In this document: piece after piece, positions 1 to 11,638 of the stretch
Layout: each line of letters opens with the position of its first letter
Position numbering within the stretch: the first letter of the stretch is position 1
Assembly: GCA_023101885.1 (NCBI GenBank)
Contig: JALPQD010000207.1
Location: 2,306,811 to 2,370,810 of the forward strand
Source of the DNA: Typhlomys cinereus
Lineage: Eukaryota > Chordata > Mammalia > Rodentia > Platacanthomyidae
Direction of reading: 5' to 3'
DNA length: 64,000 nt
Translations under genes and position numbers: made by a program
Notes under the pieces: generated by a model
Databases searched by the model: none
What the model saw: only the letters and a program-made list of their open reading frames with translations
What the model was told of the DNA's origin: nothing

Positions 1-478
1 GAGGAAATCAAGAATGGCTTGAACATCTTCCTCTTTTTAGATGGTAGCTGATGAAATGTACATAGGCACATATGTGTATATACTATGCACAATGAAATGT
101 ACATGTGCACATGTGTATACATACTATGCACATGGGTTTATTATTCTAAAATTTCATAAAACTATGTAGTATTTTGTCTAAACAAAATAATCTTTTGTGT
201 TCCCTGTGGGGAAAAATTTTTAGAAAACATTGCTTTGATTTTGATGATGAATCCCTTTTTGAGGAGTTTGAGGCAATTCTAAACCAAGTTTTAAACTTAG
301 TTTAAATCTCAAAATTCCTTTGAGATATAGGTCGGTTGGTGAAGTTTTTTTATTACAAAAGTGAACATATTTTGAATTGATATAATTATCCAGTTAAGTC
401 ACTTTGATTTCCAACTTAGAATATTGACCTTATTTAGTGTTCTGGGAATATATCAAATCAGAATGGCGATAGCTACAT
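1..478. other. intron-like DNA with a 41-base tandem duplication
   Basis: No gene is seen. Two adjacent 41-base units lie at 51-91 and 92-132. Both begin 'atgaaatgtacat' and end 'actatgcaca', with a few differences between them. The rest is AT-rich sequence without a recognisable repeat. Confidence 0.6.
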
Positions 479-494
479 ATAATGTTTTGTTCTT

Positions 495-563
495 TTTAAA
501 AATATTTTATTTATTTATGTCATGTGTGTGTGTGTGTGTGTGTGTGTGAGTGAGAGAGAGAGT

Positions 564-629
<66 letters not shown>

Positions 630-822
630 ACTGTATTGTTCCCCTGTGGAGGATCAAGGGTGACTTTAAGAATCATCCTGGATTGTTTCTACCCCCTTCA
701 CCAGGGCCAGAGGTGTAACCTGCTGCAGCTGCTTGGCATTTTTAATATGGGACCTGGAATCTGCACTCAGGACCTTCTACTTGTGAGGCTGAGTCTTAAC
801 TCCTGAGCCATCTCTCTAGCCC
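495..822 (-). mobile_element. tRNA-derived SINE with (GT)n(GA)n microsatellite tail
   Basis: This is a minus-strand copy of the window's main SINE. Its pol III head reads on the minus strand as 'gggctagagagatggctcag' at about 800-822, and the body runs to about 627. The 3' tail appears on the plus strand as a GT run followed by a long GA run at about 523-626. Flanking 16-base direct repeats at 479-494 and 823-838 (ataatgttttRttctt, one mismatch) are the target site duplication. The open frame across it only reads the microsatellite and SINE. Confidence 0.85.
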
Positions 823-838
823 ATAATGTTTTATTCTT

Positions 839-1404
839 AAAGAACACATTTATATAGTTATGGCCTTTTCATTTTTATGAATGAGTTGCCATTATTTGCC
901 TTCATGAATGCTCTTGTGATTAAGTTTGGAATAATACAAGTCAATAAAAAAACCTGTGAAAAATAAAACCATTATACACATATAAATGTATGTGTTTGTC
1001 ATGTACATGTGTAGACAATATAACAAAGAACTCTGACTTATACACATATAACTGTCTATGTGTATATATATCTATATGTATATGTCCAGAACATTAAACA
1101 TTTATTAGGAAAATACGGAGAATCATAGCTAAATTATGAAACAAGTTTAGCAATGTTGAGTAAAATGAATAACTACCATTACAATTATTTGACTCCTGTT
1201 TTAAGGGAGAATGCATTCACTGAGGTGAAAGTATTGAAAAATGGTCACAGTAACACAAGCTGAATTTCAAGTTACAAAGACTTGACCTTCTAAAGAGAGA
1301 CTCATTACCTGCTCTTCTTTTTACAATTTGACTTATCTACTTGCTTATTGTTACAAGTGTGCAACTCAACAGAATCAACTTCAGCCCTTAAAATATCTTC
1401 ATTG
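839..1404. other. intron-like DNA, no feature seen
   Basis: AT-rich sequence with short alternating TATG/CATA patches near 975-1085. I see no gene or classifiable repeat. Confidence 0.5.
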
Positions 1405-1500
1405 TGGTCTTGGAATACAGATCAGTGATGGAGTGTTTCGCTAGCATGCATGATACCTAGATTCACTGCCCAACATTTCAAAAAGCTAGCAAACAAACAA
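1405..1500 (+). mobile_element. ID-type SINE, degenerate
   Basis: The stretch 'cagatcagtgatggagtgtttcgctagcatgcatga' followed by 'ttcactgccc' follows the rodent ID element derived from tRNA-Ala: A-box region, then B-box-like region. It ends in an A-rich (caaa)n tail. Several positions have drifted, so it is an old copy. Confidence 0.65.
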
Positions 1501-4029
1501 ATGTGTGTGTATTGGGGGGTTATGTGTATATGTATGTATGTGCTCATTTCTTTTGTTACTCTGGAAACAAAATGATTTAATGTTGGACTTGGGACATCAC
1601 TCTGGAAATTTCACATAACTTGTTTACTAATATTAACTTCTCTTCTATCAAGCAGAAATACAAAAATAAAAACTGGAGGGGAGACATCCACCTATAGAAG
1701 TAGAGCTTTGAATAAATACTCTGCCAACCTGAAGGAACTTAGAGAATCTCAGGAAGTCAAAACTTGTTTCAATTTGGCCCATAGAACAGAATTATATTAG
1801 CATAAATACCTGAACTGTGAAGAGATAGTATGAGCAGTTATTTTTATGAACAAAGAAGTGGAAGATCATGTGAGATCACAGTATTTGTGTTCATCCTTGT
1901 TCTGTGTGTTTTTCAAAATCTAATCATTGATATTGAAACTAAGTAATTCAAGGAGCTTAGGAAAAGTCTTTTGAGAAAGTTGTGGAAGGACCGTGACATT
2001 TCTGTGGTGTCTCTAAAATGTGGAGAACGGACTATGGAAGGTCTTTTTCCAGCACAGTGAAAGAGCAAGAGGACCTAGACTTTAAGCATTGATAAAGCTT
2101 TTCAAATGCTTTAATCTCCTTAGTATCAAAGAAGGCTGGTGAGTTCCCTTTGGTCTGCATAAGGTTAAGCAGGTTAAGTTTGGCAAGAGGTTAAGATGTG
2201 GTTTCCTTTGGCATTAGAAGAGACTGGGTAGATGCATTTGACTTTTTTTTTTTTTTTTTTTTTTTTGCCTTTAAAATTTCATGCTGTTGCAATTCAGTGT
2301 TGCTCAGGATGGAATACTGAATAGGGAGAGCAGACCACGATAGATGGAGAAAATCAACTCTCAGGTTCCATAGAAGTAAAACCAGATGCAGCTTACTGGA
2401 ACATTATAAAGAAGAGTGCTTAAACCTGCAGATACTTTGTTTCTAGTTCTGAGTACCAGCTGCCATGTCCTGCTTTAGCTGTTGTGACTCATCTTCCTGA
2501 GAACCCTTCAGGTCCCTGTTGTTTTGAAAAGCTTTTGTGCAGAACTCATATCTTCTTTAAGCTCAAAGCCAGTTTATCCTTGACCAGTTTTCCTTGACAT
2601 GACATAGGAGGAGACACAGCATCTATCCATTGAATATGCCAATGTCTTTTCCCTAACTGTTGAAATATTTCAATTTTGCCAACTCTATTGTGACTATTTC
2701 ACAAAAATGTCACTTGAGCTATGAGATGTGCTTCATAGTTATTGAAGCCCTGTTTTTATTTTCTATAAACTACTTTGGCAATTATAAAACTGTTTATAAA
2801 AACACATTAAGTTGATACTTTCCCAAATAGTCTAGGTAATATACAATCAACAGTGTATATATATACTTATCTATATATTTTTTCTTCGTATTTTTTTACT
2901 TCTTTACAAAGTTCTGCTATGGATTTTATCTCTTTAGACTCTCATAATCACCTCTCAAATTACATGGCATAAATTTTTATTGTTATGATGAAAGAGCTGA
3001 TGTTGAGATAGCTATAATGAGTATCTTTGAAGTCCCACAGCACGAAAAACATGATGCATCTTACCATATACCACAATGTTTTCAGATCTGAGACATTTGT
3101 TTGAGTGAAAAATAGGTACGAATATTGGCTTCGATATAATACTGCTAATTAAAAATGAACTTGAGCCAGTCTACATTTATTAATTGCATTAGTGAGTGAG
3201 TGAGTGAAGTAATTCAGATAATGTGCCTACAATCTTAGGTCAAAGGATACATTTCAGTCGGTGCAAGCTTTTTGCTATAGAATTCCTAAAGAAAACATAA
3301 CACAACACTGCTAAAGGAAAACAAGACAAAAGGAAATAGAAAAAAGTAACCATCAACGACACTCTCAGAACTCTTTTGATCCATCACATTAGCTGCATTT
3401 CCTGGAGTTACAGGATTTGCTCTTTTCTATTTTGGTATTAGTTTACTGATACATTGCTGGTCTTATCTTTCCAAAAAGAGAGGTAATAGCCTCCTGCAGA
3501 CAGGGGCTCTGTCTTTATATCTTTTCTTCCCTCATCACTCACCTTACAGCTTACTACTGTAGCCATCAGCCATCTATCAGTTCATTTATTAAAGTTACTA
3601 ATTTAAGAAAGATGTTGCTCCAAGAAGCCATTATTTTAAAATATTGGCAATGGATTTGCTTGGTTAGAGCTGGCACTTAATCTCCAGCTTTGGTCTCCAG
3701 CCAGAAGCAATATCAACTTGCTGTCAGAGAATTATGACTCTGTTCTCAAGAATGAAAAAAAATTTTTTTTACTGTCCCCCCTCGGTGTATATATTCAAGT
3801 ATATGTTCAAGTATAAGTGTATATGTGATGGATTGTAAACATAGCTAAATAGCATGACTGGACTAGTGTCTTTCAGCCCATTAAGGCCTGCCACTGAACT
3901 CCACGGACTCCTTATTTTCTGTCTCAGGCTTTTCTCCCTTCAGGTTAATAGTAGAGTTGGTTATGATCTTGACTCCAACCCATTCCTCAGTTCTTTATTT
4001 TCCAAAAGTGACGACATCATCTTTTAACG
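1501..4029. other. intron-like DNA, no gene seen
   Basis: There is a T run of about 22 bases at about 2245-2266, a short gtga repeat at about 3192-3207, and scattered TA-rich patches near 2855-2880. I recognise no exon with consistent splice signals and no repeat that I can assign. Confidence 0.45.
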
Positions 4030-4300
4030 CATGTGTGCATGTGTATGTGGAGACCAAAAGACAACTTTAATTGTCATTTGAGACCCTCCTCTGAGACAGG
4101 TTCTCTCATTGGTCTGAGTCTTATCACTAGGTTAGACTGAATGGCCCGTGAACCCCAGGGATCCCATCACCATCTCCTTTGTGCTGAGATTACAAGTATC
4201 ATCATGAAGCTGTATTTTTATGTAGGTTTTGGGAACCAAACTCAGGTCTTCAGACCTACCTGTGAGACAAGCACTTTACCAACTAAGCTCTCATCCCAGT
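4030..4300 (-). mobile_element. B4-type SINE (B1-ID fusion), minus strand
   Basis: The plus strand reads 'tgtggagaccaaaagacaact', then 'gagacaggttctctcattgg', then 'gtgctgagattacaagtatc' (B1 in reverse). It ends 'ccaaactcaggtcttcag' and 'actttaccaactaagctctc' (ID/tRNA-like part in reverse). This order is that of rodent B4 elements. Confidence 0.75.
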
Positions 4301-4309
4301 TCAACATCA

Positions 4310-5075
4310 TTGTTTTTTTTTAATATCCTAAATTTTATTGTTTTCCTAATCATATAACCTCAATAGGTATCCCTATCCTCTCCCTCCCTCTACCCTCCCC
4401 AATTGTCCCCTCTTGCACTCTCCCCACTTCCTCCTTTCCTTTCACCCGCTCCATTCCTCCCCCATTCTAATGCCTCCTCCTTTCTCCTTCCAATCCTGTG
4501 GAACATACTTTTGTGTGAATGGAGAACCTCCCTCTGAGTCCTCCACCCTAGGGAGAGGTAAGGACTCAGTGGCATAGCCCAGAGCCCCTTCTTAGACTCT
4601 CCTTTATTATGGGAACTCTATTATGACTGTTTAATCCCTTGCTTCTGAGGATCCTACTGCCTGGAGCTTTCTCCCCTGTGATCCATGCTAGACTTTGGAG
4701 GGGTCATTGACATGTCAGCCATTGTGCAAGTCAGGCAAAGTCTAGTTCTGGCTGCTGCAACTCTGACTTGCGTGGAGTATCTTGCACATCATTGGTCCTC
4801 CTCATCTTTAGTCTCTTATGATCTTGTGGTCCCCTCTTCTGCAAGGTTCCCTGAGCTTTAAGATGGGGAGATTTGGCTGGTCTGGTTCCAGGTAATTAAT
4901 ATAGGGTCTTTGGTGTTCTGAATTATGGTTTGTTGTTGTTTTCAGTTTTAGTTTTCTTACACCACCCTTAGCTACATCCTGATTGGTATAGAAGGTCACC
5001 TCCTGAGGAACAGGGAGTCATTGGCCAGGGTCTGGGTCCAGGACAGAAAGATCACTGTTTTTTTTTTAAGTTAAT
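4310..5075 (-). mobile_element. LINE-1 3' UTR, 5'-truncated, minus strand
   Basis: This copy lies immediately next to the B4 element. The plus strand begins with a T run (the poly-A tail) at about 4314-4321, then a C/T-rich tract at about 4375-4490 (the polypurine tract of the 3' UTR). Further on is 'catgctagactttggaggggtcattgacatg'. It shares long stretches with 11640-12290 and more distant similarity with the LINE-1 at 22.4-23.3 kb. No ORF2 sequence is present. T runs near both ends make the target duplication uncertain. Confidence 0.8.
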
Positions 5076-6654
5076 AATTTTGTTACTAATCTCCCAGAGC
5101 AAATAAGGACAAGGGATGGAGAAAATGAAAATGTTGCCCTGTCCCTAAAGAGGTGGTAGGTGGTCTTGGGTTTTCTTTGTTATTATTCTTTAGCAATGAC
5201 TAAGTGTTGAACTCTAACCTGCACTCCTCCTTCTGGTTTTCCATTTGTGAAAGATCATGTGCATCTCTATTGTTCAAAGCTTCTTCATGGTCTAAACTGG
5301 AGCAGAGTACATAATCGAGAAAAAATTAATGGGAGGTCAAGAGGTCAATGTACATAATTTGACTCATTTGGCAAAATGATCCAAATATCACTGAGCAGAA
5401 GTATGCTTTAGAGCTTCAAACATAACTGATTTGTTTCTGAGGCACTTCAAAAATGTCTTACATTGAGAATCTTACATTTATGAGTAAAGGTCATTACAGT
5501 AAGTTCTTGTCTTCCATTTGGAGACGTTTCTTACTTTTTTTGCCCTTCACAACAAATATAAGGAAGAAGCCACCATTTTTTCTGTCACTTATGCTGGAAA
5601 GAAAATTATAGAATCACTTTTCTTGAAATAATATGAATGATATATGTATCTCCTTGTCAAAAATCTGATTCTAATATGGATTCCACAACACTAAAAATGA
5701 AAGAAAGCCATCTTTAGGCTTGTTATGTTGTTGGACAATGACAATCTTAGAGTAACTTAGTTTCCCTGACTCCTCTAACTTGATGAAGCTGATTTAATTT
5801 GTACTTATTTGGACATAGATTTAGTAAGTTAATCAAAATTGAAGAACTTCTTCAGAAGAATTTCTACTTGATGTTCAGAGATAACAGAACACTAGGAACA
5901 GGGATAAAACATAGATAAGAGTTTAACAAAGGACAATTTGCTCTTCTGTGGAGGCAGAAAACCAAATACACAAATGTTTCTGGGATGGCAAAGTCATCTC
6001 AGGCTAAGCATCATATCTTTTCATGAGATGAACTCTAGGGCAGTACCTTACAGTTTTCTTTTATACTCACATCATGCAGAGATTTGCTGAAGTGAGAACT
6101 GTAAGTCAGAGATCGGACTGAGGCTCAGCACATCCAACAGAGTCTCAGATGATACATTGCTGGTCTAAAAATCTCATTCTAAGGGACTAAGAACTAAAAG
6201 ATGTCTTTCTCAGTTAAAACCATTGATTTACTTTAGGTTGTGATATTTCCTTGAGAAAATGTAAGTTGCGTGGCCATTGATCTCAGACAACATATCAGTA
6301 AGAACAGAAAGTACAGTTAAAACATTTTTAACTGAAAATGTGAAACAGCCACACCCCGGGTGCTGGCGTCAGCACCCATTTCTTACATGCATTATTTTGC
6401 AGTCTTTCTCAATTTTGGATGGTCTATTTAATACCCAGAAATAAACCTAGGAAATAATTCTGTGAGTCCAAAAGGGACATGAAGATAAATAATGAGATGT
6501 ATCATTATACATTACTAAAGAACGTGATCTACAATCAGAATGATAACACTTCAGTGAAAGGTGCAGACATGTAATCTGACCTTATATAGTCTATTATGTA
6601 TAGTTTATTTTAAACTATGTAGTTTATTGCCAACATTTAAAAAATAAAAGTCTA
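5076..6654. other. intron-like DNA, no feature seen
   Basis: Low-GC sequence with no open frame of note and no repeat that I recognise. One small GC-richer spot, 'cacaccccgggtgctggcgtcagcaccc', lies at about 6350-6377 and has hairpin potential (gggtgctg/cagcaccc). Confidence 0.45.
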
Positions 6655-6667
6655 TGTCCTTGAAAGT

Positions 6668-6949
6668 CATTTTTTTAAAAAAAAACTTTATTTATTGTGT
6701 GTGTGTGTATGTGTGTGTGTGTGTGTGTGTGTGTATCAGAGGGCAATGTGTGTCCCTATGGAGGACCAAGGGTAACTTCCAGAATCATCTTAGATTGCTT
6801 CTGCTTCCTTTCGGCCTTGTTCTGGAATTTCCAAGTCTCTGCCCACCACCTTCTTGGCCTAGAGTTTTTACGTGGGGGACCTGGGATCCCAACTCAGGAC
6901 CTTCTACTTGGGAGGCAGGATCTTAACCTCTGAGTTATTTCTCCAGTCC
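6668..6949 (-). mobile_element. tRNA-derived SINE with (GT)n tail
   Basis: Minus-strand copy of the same SINE family as at 495-822. The microsatellite tail is at about 6697-6735, the body includes 'ggaggaccaagggtaacttc', and the head appears in reverse as 'cctctgagttatttctccag'. Flanking direct repeats 'tgtccttgaa' start at 6655 and 6950. Two overlapping open frames here are repeat shadows. Confidence 0.8.
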
Positions 6950-6960
6950 TGTCCTTGAAG

Positions 6961-9008
6961 TCTGGTCTTGCTAATATGCACATTCTTGGAGAAGAATGCT
7001 TAATCAAATCCAGAGAACTTCAGGTGAACCAACACGGAGATGCAGATTTCAAGTAAAGAACAATAGGAGAACATTATAGCATAGAGGATTGAAAGACTAT
7101 AGTCATCTCAGATAATTACCAAATCCAGGAACCTTCCAGAAAGTAAGGAACATCACAGCTGGCAGAGAAGCAAACACCAGATGAAGTGATATGTTCTGAT
7201 GTCAAATGTACTTGATATTCTACATCCTGGAGGATAGTGATCACAAGTCAGGTGCCAGAGCGAAAGAATTCCAGCCCATGTCATTCAAAGCACCTGTCCA
7301 TTTGCAATGGGCAGGTGAGATGGTTATGTTTCTCTGTCACAGAGATTCTCTGATCATATCAAGTGATGTTATGCTGGTTTCTCCTCTCTTCATGATGGTA
7401 CCTGACTTTAATCCCGTTTATGTGATGGTTTTAAAAAAGTGCCTGGAAAGTTGTTTTCATTTTCTATATTGATTGCACAAGAGTAGAAAAGAAGGAAGAA
7501 AAGGAACAGAGGCAGAAGGAAGGAGAGATTTTAAGCACATGGAATGGAAAAGAGGGACAGGGCATTCATATAGCTTGGAATCATGTTCCAACATCAGACA
7601 CCTCTCCTTTACAGGGTAATAATGAAATTGGTGACTGACTGGGTGCTCTTATGCTGTCCACTGGAGGATGCCTGCTCTTGGAATAACTGAATGCCTCTTG
7701 TTCATGTGACTTCCCTTGAGGGACATCAACACTTCTTACATAGGTGGAAAGATACTTTTCTCAATGTATAATTTCCCCAGTCGGCATATACATGGACAGC
7801 AACTGGAAAGATATTAATTGAAAAAGTTTCTGCTGAACAACATTTATTCAAGACTCAAAATATATCAGATGCTTTGTAGAGTAGAGCGATAGGTGTAGTC
7901 CTTTAAGGCTTCCCTTGTGAATGCCAGAATTGATGGAGGAGAACTCATTTACAGTTTTCAGGTAGAAAATGGGGTTGAGAAGAATGATTGCAGCAACATG
8001 CTTAAACAGAAAGAGTGTCACAACTTCTTTATTGAATTTTTTTTTTTTTTTTTTGCTTTAGATGGTTTTAAAGCCAGCCCATCAATCATGGTTTACATTT
8101 TGTGAAACACCATTTGGAAATCAACCCAAGCAAAAGCATTTTGCCCTGTCTGTCTCTATTTCTCTGTCTTTCTGTCTCTGTCCCCTATTAGCATTGATTG
8201 GCTACTATTTTATGAATATTGAGTGGTTGATGTATTGGTCAAAAGTAGTCATATATATGTGTATACATATACATATAGATATATATACATACATATGTGT
8301 GTGTGTAAAGGAAATGACAACTTTAGGGAACCACAGGATATGACTAGAAGATCCATTGGGTCCCATGGATGTTTTGGGATTAAATTACATGAAATTAAAT
8401 TACAGGGTTTTCCTTCCTGGACTGCTTCCTTTGTACTTTCACTGAGGTATCTAATAGCTTCCATATTTACCTAGAGTAGCTGCAGAACAACTTTGAACCC
8501 TACATCACTTTTCCTGGAGGGAAAATATCTTTATCATTTGTTCATAGCATTTCTTAGGGATCATCTTTGTGGATTTGGAGGACACTGTATGTTTCAAAAC
8601 AACAGTCGTCATAGGCTTCATGGATATTCAAGTTCTTCTATCCTACCATTCTCCTTTGTTACAGAAGAGATACTCTCTATATATTTGTCACACAAAAGGA
8701 GAACACGTTTGGTGATATAAATGAAACAGGCTTGTTTTGCATTTTTAGTATCTTGATTTAATGATTTTGTTGCTATCATAATCAAGAATCTAATTGACTA
8801 TAGTTTGTTAATAATTATAACTAATTTCAGTCTTCAGTTTCTTTAGTAAAATAATTGATTACAGGCTGTTTTTACACATCTGTGAAATCATTTTGAAATT
8901 TAAAAAATTAAGTTTTTCTGAGGATATTTGGATAGCTTAATAATGTCCTATTTATTCATTTTAATAGTACTGATTTTCCTATTTTAAAAATATTTGTCCT
9001 TCATGAAG
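6961..9008. other. presumed intron upstream of exon A
   Basis: There is a T run at about 8038-8054, a TA/CA-rich patch at about 8250-8310, and otherwise unremarkable AT-rich sequence. I did not find an exon preceding exon A. The small open frames here have no recognisable similarity and no clear splice sites. Confidence 0.4.
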
Positions 9009-9137
9009 ACTAAGCCTGGAGTTATTCGTCCAGTTCCTGTGAAATCCAAACACTTAATGAAAATGGAGGAGGAAGTTTATGAACCAAACCCTTTCAGTAA
9101 ATACCTTGAAGACAACGGTGACCTCTTTTCTGATCAG
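9009..9137 (+). CDS. exon A of an unidentified gene (internal exon, 43 codons)
   Basis: I do not recognise the gene. The exon is open in one frame and encodes a segment starting TKPGVIRPVPVKSK, then an acidic stretch (KMEEEVYE), PNPFSKYLED and ending DLFSDQ. A strong donor follows (CAG|GTGAGTA at 9138). The acceptor is less certain. An in-frame TAA lies shortly upstream, so the likely AG is 'tccttcatgaag|act', with a modest pyrimidine tract; AG two codons later (exon start 9015) is an alternative. Length 129 is a multiple of three, so the exon is phase 0-0. The NPF tripeptide with acidic surroundings resembles EH-domain-binding motifs, and the rest looks disordered. The coding-like composition, clean donor and phase match with exons B and C are the reasons to believe it. 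No catalytic domain is visible. Confidence 0.7.
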
Positions 9138-9774
9138 GTGAGTATATACATAAAAAACATTCAATATCATAGTATGTTTCTATAAGCAACAATAGCATAT
9201 GAGCAAAAAATAGTCAGGTTGGCAGGAAATATCCTTTATAATGCATAACTATTTTATGATAAAAAGGAATTATTTATTACTCAAGGATACTACTTTGTAG
9301 CATACCAATGTTTTCTTTTAAACAAATTTCTACCCAGTGTCACTATTGCTTGATGACTATGATATTTATTTCTGTGAAGGCCCCATGAATTCACTCATCG
9401 ATGGGCCATATCAGGGCAGCAAAGTTATTTATAAAGTTCTGCTTTCTTTTGAAAATATATAACATTTTAGATTTGACCTATGGGAGTTGACAGAAGACTA
9501 GTTGTCCAGATACATTTTAATGTGGTAGATTTGAGAGACATTCCTTTAAGTTGAGAATACTAATTATATTATAGGGGCTAAAGTCATCTTATTGCTCTTG
9601 TACTTGACAAAGCTGTCTTACATCCTGATCTAAATTATTCAATTCCACTAGAGTCTCTCCTATTTCATAAATACCTTGTCTCATTGAGAGGCTCAGCAAA
9701 CCCAGTAAGGCCAAATTTCTACATCCCAAGATACTGATAAATCAATGTCTGCCTTAATTCTGCACAGAACATAG
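9138..9774. other. start of intron A-B, no feature seen
   Basis: This is the 5' part of an intron that would extend to 40420 (about 31.3 kb). AT-rich, with no recognisable repeat. Confidence 0.5.
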
Positions 9775-10165
9775 CTCTACTTGACTGTTGAGGGTTTGAG
9801 CTCTGGGCACAGTTGTAGAGAGTTGATGGTTGAGTTAAGCCCAGAGCAAACCTGAAGGAGATCGTCTAGCTTGATAGGGAAGACCCAGCCCATGGTGGAT
9901 GGGATTAGGCCCTGGATAAATCACAGAGAGCTGGTTGAGAGAGTCGGCATCTTTCTGTTCACTTGGCCAGACATGCTGGTCTGGAAAGTAAGGATTGTCT
10001 GTCTCTCAGCTGTTATGTAGAGATGGTGTGGCCAGTTCCCTCGGCCCTGGTGTTGGTGCATGCTCTCCCATCAAGCTGGACTGGGAACTATAATCAGACT
10101 GTTGTAAGAAAGTAAACTCTTGTTCCCTTAAGCTGTGTGATGATCATTCATCAGCAACCATGCAG
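9775..10165 (+). mobile_element. URR1-like non-autonomous DNA transposon copy 1
   Basis: It starts near 'acttgactgttgaggg' and runs through 'ctctgggcacagttgtagag', 'tgggattaggccctggataaa' and 'aagaaagtaaactcttgttccctt'. It ends near 'catcagcaaccatgcaggctg'. A close copy lies at 35505-35905 in the same orientation, which shows that it is a dispersed element. The layout (cttgac near one end; gtaaact..ttcccttaagctgtg...atcagcaac at the other) recalls rodent URR1 (hAT-Charlie). The family name is tentative; the repeat itself is certain from the pair. Confidence 0.7.
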
Positions 10166-11638
10166 GCTGACTGCAACACTGACTATATGAACTGGACATC
10201 AAATGTGGACATTAAATGTTCCTCTCTTATGCCTATTCTTCCTCTCTTGTCTTTTGTCCTTATTCATGGGAACTCAGCTGGTGATAGTCAAGGATCCCTT
10301 ATTGCTCCTGACTGGTTTCCCTCATGTTGCTTTGGGAAAGGCAGCTTTCGTCTCCAGGAGGGTTGGGTGGGTGCACATATCAATTACCTTGTCTGCTTCC
10401 ATTAGCCACCACGTGTCACAGCCTCAGAAACCAAGTCATGAGAGGTACTTTAACTTCTTGCTTAAAAAGTCCTTCCCAACGCAAGGGATTCAGAGTCTGC
10501 ATATTTCTAGAGAATCATGGTTGCATTTTTCAGGCCATTGTTAAGGTCCCTGTTTGTATGCTGAGCCATGTTTCTCTTTCTCTTAAGGAAGATATTGAGA
10601 CGCAATCTATTAATTTTACTTTGTTCCCTTCTTCCTTATTATGATGACTCTTTCCATGGCATCCAAGTTTTAGAATGCAAGGAAAGTTTCTTTAGTCCAG
10701 GTATAAATTCTATTCTTTTGAGTCCCTGGTCATAAAAGAAATGGCAAACTAGTCCCTTCGTCTCATACTTTCTTGTTTAATCCAACTCACTCATGAGATC
10801 AGAGGTGAACATAGAGGACACAAGGAGCAAGTTCCCTTCCTGATCTAATTTCTTTCTTAGATAAGTCAGCCTTCTCTGTGAAGCTGCAGTTGCATTTCTT
10901 ATTATCCACACAGTGGGCATACAACTGCCATGGCAACTTGCTGACAATATTGCCTCATGCATGCTGCTCTCAGGGACTGCAGTGCATTTTTTAGTCCTTT
11001 CAGGGTATCCCTACACTTATACTGTGACCCCCCAGTCACCACTATTCCATACAACCTACAGGAAAATAGCCAGGCTGGGATGTCTCTAAGGACATTATTC
11101 CCAGACATTTCAGCCTTGGTTGCATGTTCTAGCACCCACCTCTATAGCATGCAACCATACCACAGCAAGGAGACCTAGCACACCATAACCCATGAGCAAA
11201 GATATCCATGTCAACCCAGTTGCATACCTCAGTACCCACGGCAGGGAGCATCAACACTCCTCCATAGGCCATCTTTAGTTTTGTATGGTGCCTGTTTGAA
11301 TACCTGTTGTAATGTATGACTTTTCCTAGGCAGACATGAAAAAGCATCTACTCACCCTTGATTGGGAACCAAAGTAGATCAAAGTAATAATCCCACCGAA
11401 GTCCAACTGTATCACCAAAAAGCCCTCTTCAGAATAGGTGACAACTTGTTTTCTTTTATTTCAAATGGGATTGTCTGTTTTTGTCATGAGAATAATAGGA
11501 AGCAAGGAACCTTCTTGGAAATACAATACCGCATTTCAAATGTCTAATTGATTTAGACAGATCAAGGAAAAAATATAAGACCAATCTATATTTTGTTCCC
11601 TCACACAACATAAATGCCTAATTTGAGAGTTCTATTCT
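10166..11638. other. unclassified, possibly old repeat sequence
   Basis: Less AT-rich than its surroundings, with several overlapping short open frames on both strands and none with splice sites or similarity that I know. The composition hints at a decayed retroelement, but I cannot assign a family. Confidence 0.35.

Noticed and set aside
522..806. Open frame of 94 codons with a long Arg-Glu repeat
   Set aside because: It reads the GA microsatellite and the SINE body; no gene.
10203..10644. Overlapping plus-strand frames of 106-113 codons
   Set aside because: Low-complexity-free but without acceptor or donor in frame and no recognisable similarity; likely old repeat.
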